Source of the DNA: Lachnoclostridium sp. An196
GTDB taxonomy: Bacteria > Bacillota > Clostridia > Lachnospirales > Lachnospiraceae
Direction of reading: 5' to 3'
DNA length: 64,000 nt
Assembly: GCF_002160135.1 (NCBI RefSeq)
Contig: NZ_NFJZ01000010.1
Span: forward strand, 62,001-126,000
Part shown: piece by piece, positions 59,965 to 64,000 of the stretch
Position numbering within the stretch: position 1 is the stretch's first letter
How the letters are laid out: each line of letters opens with the position of its first letter
Made by a program: the position numbers and the translations under genes
The notes under the pieces: model-generated
Database searches by the model: none
Told to the model about the DNA's origin: nothing
The model's input: the letters and a program-made list of their open reading frames with translations, nothing else

Positions 59965-61449
59965 TTATGCGAACGGATTCTCAGTCGGATAGCGTACGCC
60001 TGCCGGCTGGTTGTAGCCAATCTCTTTTACATCAACGCCAATATATTTGAATACTTCATACAGCGCTTTGCCATAATGTCCGAATGCAACCGCTCCGTGA
60101 TGCGGGAAGTTGCCTTCGATCAGCACATGACGGTAGAAACGCTTCATCTCCGGAATCGCGAAGATGCCGATGGCTCCGAAGGAACGGGTCGCTACCGGAA
60201 GCACCTCTCCGTTTGCCACATACGCACGCAGCTTGTTGTCCGCGGTACTCTGCAGACGGAAGAACGTGATATCGCCCGGTGCAATGTCTCCTTCCAGAGT
60301 TCCCTGAGTCACTTCTTCCGGAAGGCTTCTCGCCATGATCAGCTGATACTTCATCTGGCAGAAGGACAGTTTCTTGCTGCTGGTATTTCCGCAATGGAAG
60401 CCCATGAACACGTCGTTGCTCTTGTAATCATATTTGCCCTTGATGTCCTCATCGTAAATATCATACGGAACAGTATTGTTGATATCCAGCAGGGTTACGA
60501 TATCGTCGCTGACGCAGGTTCCGATGAACTCGCTCAGTGCGCCGTAGATATCCACTTCGCAGGATACCGGGATGCCTCTTCCGGTCAGACGGCTGTTTAC
60601 ATAGCACGGCACAAAACCAAACTGGGTCTGGAATGCGGGCCAGCATTTTCCTGCGATAGCCACATATTTGCGGTATCCCTTGTGATCTTCCACCCAGTCA
60701 AGCAGCGTCAGTTCATACTGTGCCAGTTTGGAAAGGATCTCCGGCTTTTTGTTGCCTTCGCCCAACTCTGCTTCCATATCTTTTACCACATCTGGGATTC
60801 TGGGATCGCCCGCATGTTTGTTGTATGCCTCAAAAAGATCCAGCTCGGAATTTTCTTCGATTTCCACGCCCAGATTGTAAAGCTGCTTGATCGGAGCGTT
60901 GCATGCCAGGAAGTTCAGCGGTCTCGGACCGAAGCTGATGATCTTCAGATCGGAAAGTCCGATAACAGCTCTCGCGATCGGAAGGAATTCATGGATCATA
61001 TCTGCGCATTCTTCTGCGGTTCCCACCGGGTACTCCGGAATATACGCGCGAATGTTGCGGAGAGCCAGATTGTAGCTTGCATTCAGCATACCGCAGTAAG
61101 CGTCGCCGCGGCCCTGTACCAGATCTTTGCCCGTCTCTTCTGCCGCCGCCACAAACATCTTCGGTCCGTCGAAATGTTTCGCGAGCAGAGTCTCCGAGAT
61201 CTCCGGGCCGAAATTGCCAAGATATACTACCAGGGCATTACAGCCTGCAGCTTTGATATCTTCCAGAGCCTGTACCATGTGGATCTCGCTCTCCACGATG
61301 CAGACCGGACATTCGTAAATGTCTGCCGCATCATATTTTGCCTGGTAAGCGTCCACCAGCGCTTTTCTTCTGTTCACGGACAGAGATTCCGGGAAACAGT
61401 CGCGGCTTACTGCCACGATACCAATTTTTACTTTTGGAATGTTCATCAT
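59965..61449 (-). CDS. FucI-fold sugar isomerase
   Basis: 494 residues of the L-fucose/L-arabinose isomerase superfamily, a metal-dependent aldose-ketose isomerase. Likely metal ligands: Glu in SCEVDIYGALS, Asp in VTLLDINNTVP and His in GNFPHHGAVAFG. MSEL: the N-terminus IGIVAVSRDCFP and GTCVSDDIVT are typical of the group found in Lachnospiraceae sugar operons. The ketose product is plausibly phosphorylated by the xylulokinase encoded two genes upstream, which favours a pentose substrate over L-fucose. Last gene of the xylB-DUF4867-isomerase operon. ATG at 61449 behind GGAGGA. Confidence 0.85.
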   Translation of the reverse strand: MMNIPKVKIGIVAVSRDCFPESLSVNRRKALVDAYQAKYDAADIYECPVCIVESEIHMVQALEDIKAAGCNALVVYLGNFGPEISETLLAKHFDGPKMFVAAAEETGKDLVQGRGDAYCGMLNASYNLALRNIRAYIPEYPVGTAEECADMIHEFLPIARAVIGLSDLKIISFGPRPLNFLACNAPIKQLYNLGVEIEENSELDLFEAYNKHAGDPRIPDVVKDMEAELGEGNKKPEILSKLAQYELTLLDWVEDHKGYRKYVAIAGKCWPAFQTQFGFVPCYVNSRLTGRGIPVSCEVDIYGALSEFIGTCVSDDIVTLLDINNTVPYDIYDEDIKGKYDYKSNDVFMGFHCGNTSSKKLSFCQMKYQLIMARSLPEEVTQGTLEGDIAPGDITFFRLQSTADNKLRAYVANGEVLPVATRSFGAIGIFAIPEMKRFYRHVLIEGNFPHHGAVAFGHYGKALYEVFKYIGVDVKEIGYNQPAGVRYPTENPFA

Positions 61450-61516
61450 GATAGATATCCTCCTATGATTTTATGTTTTGCGGAACCGGTATGGGCCCGC
61501 TGATTCCTGAATATAT

Positions 61517-62146
61517 TTATTGCAATGAATCCTTGATATCGATATTTTTTCCTATCAGGCCGATATGGGATCCTTCCGGAAGTCCGCCCTCCGCATGACC
61601 GATCAGCCACTTGTTCTTTGCAGTGATCAGCGCGTCTTCCCATCCTTCATGTTTTTCTTCCAGCGGCAGATTCGTATCTCTGGGCAGTACGATCGCTACG
61701 CGGAAACCGCTCTCATGGACGCAGCAGGGCGCATAATGAAGCGTTGTTGCGTAAAGTTCCACCGCAGTCCCTTTCGGCAGATAAAAAGCTTCTACCAGAG
61801 AAGTATCATAAGTAAAATCTTCCGTAATATCCTGCTGAGCCCCTACCAGCAGCACTGCGTCTTCACCGGCCACGTCAATTTCAGACGAACGGTGGTATTC
61901 CAGCGCGTTCAGCTTATAGTTCTTGCCATTGCAGTACCCGATCTGGATCGGCAGCTCTCCGTAGCCCTTTTTCTGAAGCTCCGCATACACCGGAAGCGCT
62001 TCCAGTTCCGGTATCGACGGCTCATAAACCACATCGTCCGGAAGCGGGGTGGATTTCAATGCTTCCACAAGCCCGGAAAAGTCCACGTTCTGTACGACTT
62101 TGCCGTATTTCCGGAATGCGGCGTCTGTCACTTTCTGAATCTTCAT
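61517..62146 (-). CDS. DUF4867 cupin-like protein
   Basis: 209 residues with a double-stranded beta-helix pattern. LNALEYHRSSEIDVAGEDAV has a His and Glu spaced as in metal-binding cupins, and a second His lies in TTLHYAPCCV, so a metal site is plausible. Sugar isomerases and epimerases of the cupin class (lyxose isomerase, KduI) use similar ligands. The DUF4867 name is from memory of the family seen beside sugar isomerase and kinase genes; its function is not established. Sits 17 bp after xylB and 67 bp before the isomerase. Confidence 0.82.
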   Translation of the reverse strand: MKIQKVTDAAFRKYGKVVQNVDFSGLVEALKSTPLPDDVVYEPSIPELEALPVYAELQKKGYGELPIQIGYCNGKNYKLNALEYHRSSEIDVAGEDAVLLVGAQQDITEDFTYDTSLVEAFYLPKGTAVELYATTLHYAPCCVHESGFRVAIVLPRDTNLPLEEKHEGWEDALITAKNKWLIGHAEGGLPEGSHIGLIGKNIDIKDSLQ

Positions 62147-62163
62147 GATTCCTTCCTCCTGTT

Positions 62164-63633
62164 TTATTTGATGATTTCAAACAACGGCTTACACGCCGGA
62201 TAGATCTCTTTAAACTGCTGATAACGCTCCTCATACTTTGCGGCCAGTTCCGGATCCGGATCCACGGTATCGATCACCTTGACCAGCTTCGCGGCTGCTT
62301 CCTCTACGGTCGCATATTCACCGCATGCCACCGCCGCCAGCATCGCCCCTCCAAGTGCGGGGCCTTCTTCGCTTTCGATCACATCCACTTTGATATTCAT
62401 CACATTGGCGATGATCTTCTTCCAAAGCGGGCTCTTGGCACCGCCGCCGCAGATCTTTGTCCGCTCAATATGAATGCCAAGGGATTTCGCCACCTCAAAA
62501 GAATCTCTGAGAGCGAACGCCACTCCTTCCAGCACAGCCTGCGTCATATCTGCCCTGGAAGTATCCATGGTCATGCCGATGAAAGTTCCACGTGCATTGG
62601 GATTATTATGCGGGGAACGCTCGCCCATCAGGTACGGCAGGAAATACACATGATTCTCACCCAGCCTGGTGATCTTCGCCTGTTCTCCCGCGTAATCCGC
62701 CGTGCCTATAATCTCGTCCATCCACCATTTATTGCAGGAAGCCGCGCTCAGCATGCATCCCATCAGGTGATAATGTCCGTCCGCGTGAGCAAAGGCATGC
62801 AGCGCGTTATTTTTATCCACCCCGAATTTTTCAGAGGAGATGAAGATCGTTCCGCTGGTTCCCAGAGAAATATTGCACATGCCGTCGCCGACCGTACCGG
62901 TTCCTACTGCAGCAGCCGCGTTGTCTCCTGCTCCCGCCACGACTTTGACTGTCTGCGGAATATCCAGCTCTGCCGCGATCTCCGGAAGCACGTTCCCGAC
63001 TGCTTCATAAGATTCATAGACCTTCGCCAGCTGCTCTTCACGGATTCCGCAGATCTCGAGCATCTCCTTCGACCAGCGGCGGTTCTTCACATCGAAGATC
63101 AGCATGCCGGACGCATCGGACACATCGGTGCAGTGCACGCCGGACAGCCGGTACGCAATGTAATCCTTCGGAAGCATGATTTTTTCAATCCGGGCGAAAT
63201 TCTCCGGCTCTTTATTCTTTACCCAGAGAATTTTCGGCGCCGTAAAACCTGTAAAGGAAATATTCGCCGTGTATTCCGAAAGTTTATCCTTTCCGATCAC
63301 ATTGTTCAGATAATCGCACTCTTCATAGGTACGTCCGTCGTTCCAGAGCAGAGCCGGACGGATCACCTTGTCATCTTTGTCCAGGATCACAAGTCCATGC
63401 ATCTGTCCTCCGAAACTGATGCCCGCCACCTGGCTCCTGTCACAGTCTGCCAGAAGTTCTTTCAGTCCGTCCATGGTCTGATTAAACCAGTCCTCCGGAT
63501 TCTGCTCCGACCATCCCGGATGCGGGAAATAGATCGGATACTCTCTGGACACAATCTTTTTGATCGTTCCGTTTCCTTCCATCAGAAGCAGCTTCACAGC
63601 GGAAGTGCCCAGATCCACGCCAATATACAGCAT
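62164..63633 (-). CDS. xylB: Xylulokinase
   Basis: 489 residues, FGGY kinase fold. IGVDLGTSAVKLLLME is the ATP-phosphate motif, SFGGQMHGLVIL and PALLWNDGRTY bind the sugar, VVAGAGDNAAAAVG contains the catalytic Asp, and ICGGGAKSPLWKKI closes the ATP site. This pattern is typical of D-xylulose kinase. First gene of the operon, with a promoter whose start site is overlapped by an operator. ATG at 63633 behind GGAGGAGG. Confidence 0.96.
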   Translation of the reverse strand: MLYIGVDLGTSAVKLLLMEGNGTIKKIVSREYPIYFPHPGWSEQNPEDWFNQTMDGLKELLADCDRSQVAGISFGGQMHGLVILDKDDKVIRPALLWNDGRTYEECDYLNNVIGKDKLSEYTANISFTGFTAPKILWVKNKEPENFARIEKIMLPKDYIAYRLSGVHCTDVSDASGMLIFDVKNRRWSKEMLEICGIREEQLAKVYESYEAVGNVLPEIAAELDIPQTVKVVAGAGDNAAAAVGTGTVGDGMCNISLGTSGTIFISSEKFGVDKNNALHAFAHADGHYHLMGCMLSAASCNKWWMDEIIGTADYAGEQAKITRLGENHVYFLPYLMGERSPHNNPNARGTFIGMTMDTSRADMTQAVLEGVAFALRDSFEVAKSLGIHIERTKICGGGAKSPLWKKIIANVMNIKVDVIESEEGPALGGAMLAAVACGEYATVEEAAAKLVKVIDTVDPDPELAAKYEERYQQFKEIYPACKPLFEIIK

Positions 63634-63675
63634 TGATTTATCCTCCTCCTTTATTCATACTTTCTCCACAGTTTG

Positions 63676-63689
63676 CGTGCACGTGCACG
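63676..63689. promoter_or_regulatory. LacI-type operator 1, at the xylB start site
   Basis: CGTGCACGTGCACG is a perfect 14-bp palindrome at about +4 to +17 of the xylB promoter, where a bound repressor would block initiation or elongation. Confidence 0.8.
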
Positions 63690-63699
63690 TTATATGTTT

Positions 63700-63728
63700 A
63701 TATTACCCCTTTTGCATTCTTTTTTCAA
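63700..63728 (-). promoter_or_regulatory. xylB operon promoter
   Basis: TTGAAA (63723-63728), 17 bp, TAATAT (63700-63705) on the minus strand; start near 63693. Confidence 0.78.
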
Positions 63729-63861
63729 CAGAATGACACGTTTTTTCTATTCAATCTTAAATTTTTGTGAATCGTGTATAATTTTCAGTTCGAAACAGGA
63801 CTCTATCTCCCTTTTTTCTGTGCACATTATATGATTTTTTTGTTTTTATTTTTTTATGAGA

Positions 63862-63873
63862 GTGCACGTGCAC
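63862..63873. promoter_or_regulatory. LacI-type operator 2, upstream of the regulator promoter
   Basis: GTGCACGTGCAC, a perfect 12-bp palindrome, centred about 53 bp before the regulator start site; with operator 1 it shares CGTGCACGTGCAC (the extra C/G lies on opposite sides). Suits DNA looping and autoregulation. Confidence 0.75.
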
Positions 63874-63885
63874 GCTCCGACCGCA

Positions 63886-63914
63886 TTGACAGTTTCTCCA
63901 ATTTCATGTATGTT
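63886..63914 (+). promoter_or_regulatory. Promoter of the LacI-type gene
   Basis: TTGACA (63886-63891), 17 bp, TATGTT (63909-63914); start near 63921, 23 bp before the ATG at 63944. Confidence 0.72.
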
Positions 63915-63943
63915 TACAGTAGAAGAAAAAGAAAGGGTTCTCT

Positions 63944-64000
63944 ATGACTACCATCAAAGAAATCGCGGATCTTGCCGGCGTGTCCAGGGGCACCGTGGAC
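63944..64000 (+). CDS. LacI-family regulator, N-terminus only
   Basis: Nineteen codons are present: MTTIKEIADLAGVSRGTVD, the LacI helix-turn-helix. Nothing of the sugar-binding domain is in the window. ATG at 63944 behind GAAAGGG. Divergent from xylB and flanked by matching palindromes, so it probably represses the xylB-DUF4867-isomerase operon and itself. Confidence 0.9.
   Translation, partial: MTTIKEIADLAGVSRGTVD

Larger units (their letters stand above)
63634..63943. other. Divergent xylB-lacI intergenic region
   Basis: 310 bp without a gene, AT-rich in the middle. It holds divergent promoters facing xylB and the LacI-type gene and two GTGCACGTGCAC palindromes about 185 bp apart (centres). 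No hairpin terminator, riboswitch or small ORF with a ribosome site was seen. Confidence 0.75.

Noticed and set aside
59920-61503. 527-codon plus-strand open frame opposite the isomerase gene
   Set aside because: It is the antisense of a well conserved enzyme with the correct motifs on the minus strand; it has no ribosome site or family pattern. The same holds for long plus-strand frames opposite 31.9-33.4 kb, 47.5-49.0 kb and 3.1-4.3 kb.

Overview
The window looks like a chromosomal segment from a Gram-positive gut anaerobe of the Lachnospiraceae (Clostridia). The clues are AGGAGG-type ribosome binding sites, class 1B dihydroorotate dehydrogenase (pyrK-pyrD), ClpC, YesN/YesM-type two-component proteins, mannose-family PTS genes, DUF6142- and DUF4867-type proteins, and GC near 50 percent. 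The family call is inference and I do not name a species. Almost everything is on the minus strand. Only a CDP-glycerol transferase-like gene (18142-19317), a fucosyltransferase-like gene (27901-28683) and a LacI-type regulator at the right edge are on the plus strand. I saw no rRNA, tRNA, CRISPR array or complete insertion sequence.

Layout from left to right. 1-6.3 kb: truncated clpC behind a short GntR regulator, a membrane-anchored cohesin-like protein, and a DUF1538 transporter paired with a tandem PII-like protein. 6.4-9.85 kb: purE-purM-purN-purD. 9.97-13.7 kb: pyrE, a 51-aa membrane peptide, VanZ, a small membrane protein and a long M29-type aminopeptidase. 13.7-16.9 kb: pyrF-pyrK-pyrD plus a membrane gene. 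17-28.7 kb: surface-glycan region with three acyltransferases, two GT-C-type membrane proteins, four GT2/GT4 glycosyltransferases, DUF2304, CDP-glycerol transferase and fucosyltransferase-like enzymes. 28.7-32.6 kb: repeat-rich lipoprotein, glgB and a GH13 amylase. 32.7-39.75 kb: a mannose-family PTS locus with a hydroxyacid dehydrogenase, a CdaR-type regulator, a second divergent EIIB, an M28-like degenerate membrane protein and a KDPG-type aldolase. 39.9-44.7 kb: branched-chain amino acid transporter livJHMGF. 44.8-49.85 kb: NlpC/P60 hydrolase, MacB-like ABC exporter, a broken MacA-like adaptor and an Rpn-like gene. 50.0-50.3 kb: HPr. 50.5-64 kb: a pentose/monosaccharide locus.

The right-hand 14 kb is the most coherent system. 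A membrane-anchored sugar-binding sensor, a YesM/LytS-type kinase and a YesN-type regulator precede a XylF-like lipoprotein and a ChvE-GguA-GguB sugar importer. Upstream lie a FucI-fold isomerase, a DUF4867 cupin-like protein and xylulokinase, facing a divergent LacI-type gene. Two copies of a CGTGCACGTGCAC palindrome sit at the two divergent promoters. This suggests uptake, isomerisation and phosphorylation of a pentose under both two-component and LacI control.

Many sigma-A promoters can be read directly (TTGACA-like, about 17 bp, TATAAT-like) and they delimit the operons well. The main irregularity is the MacA-like adaptor at about 48124-49090. It has lost its 5' end at a junction with the Rpn-like gene and carries an internal frameshift, while its partner ATPase and permease remain intact.
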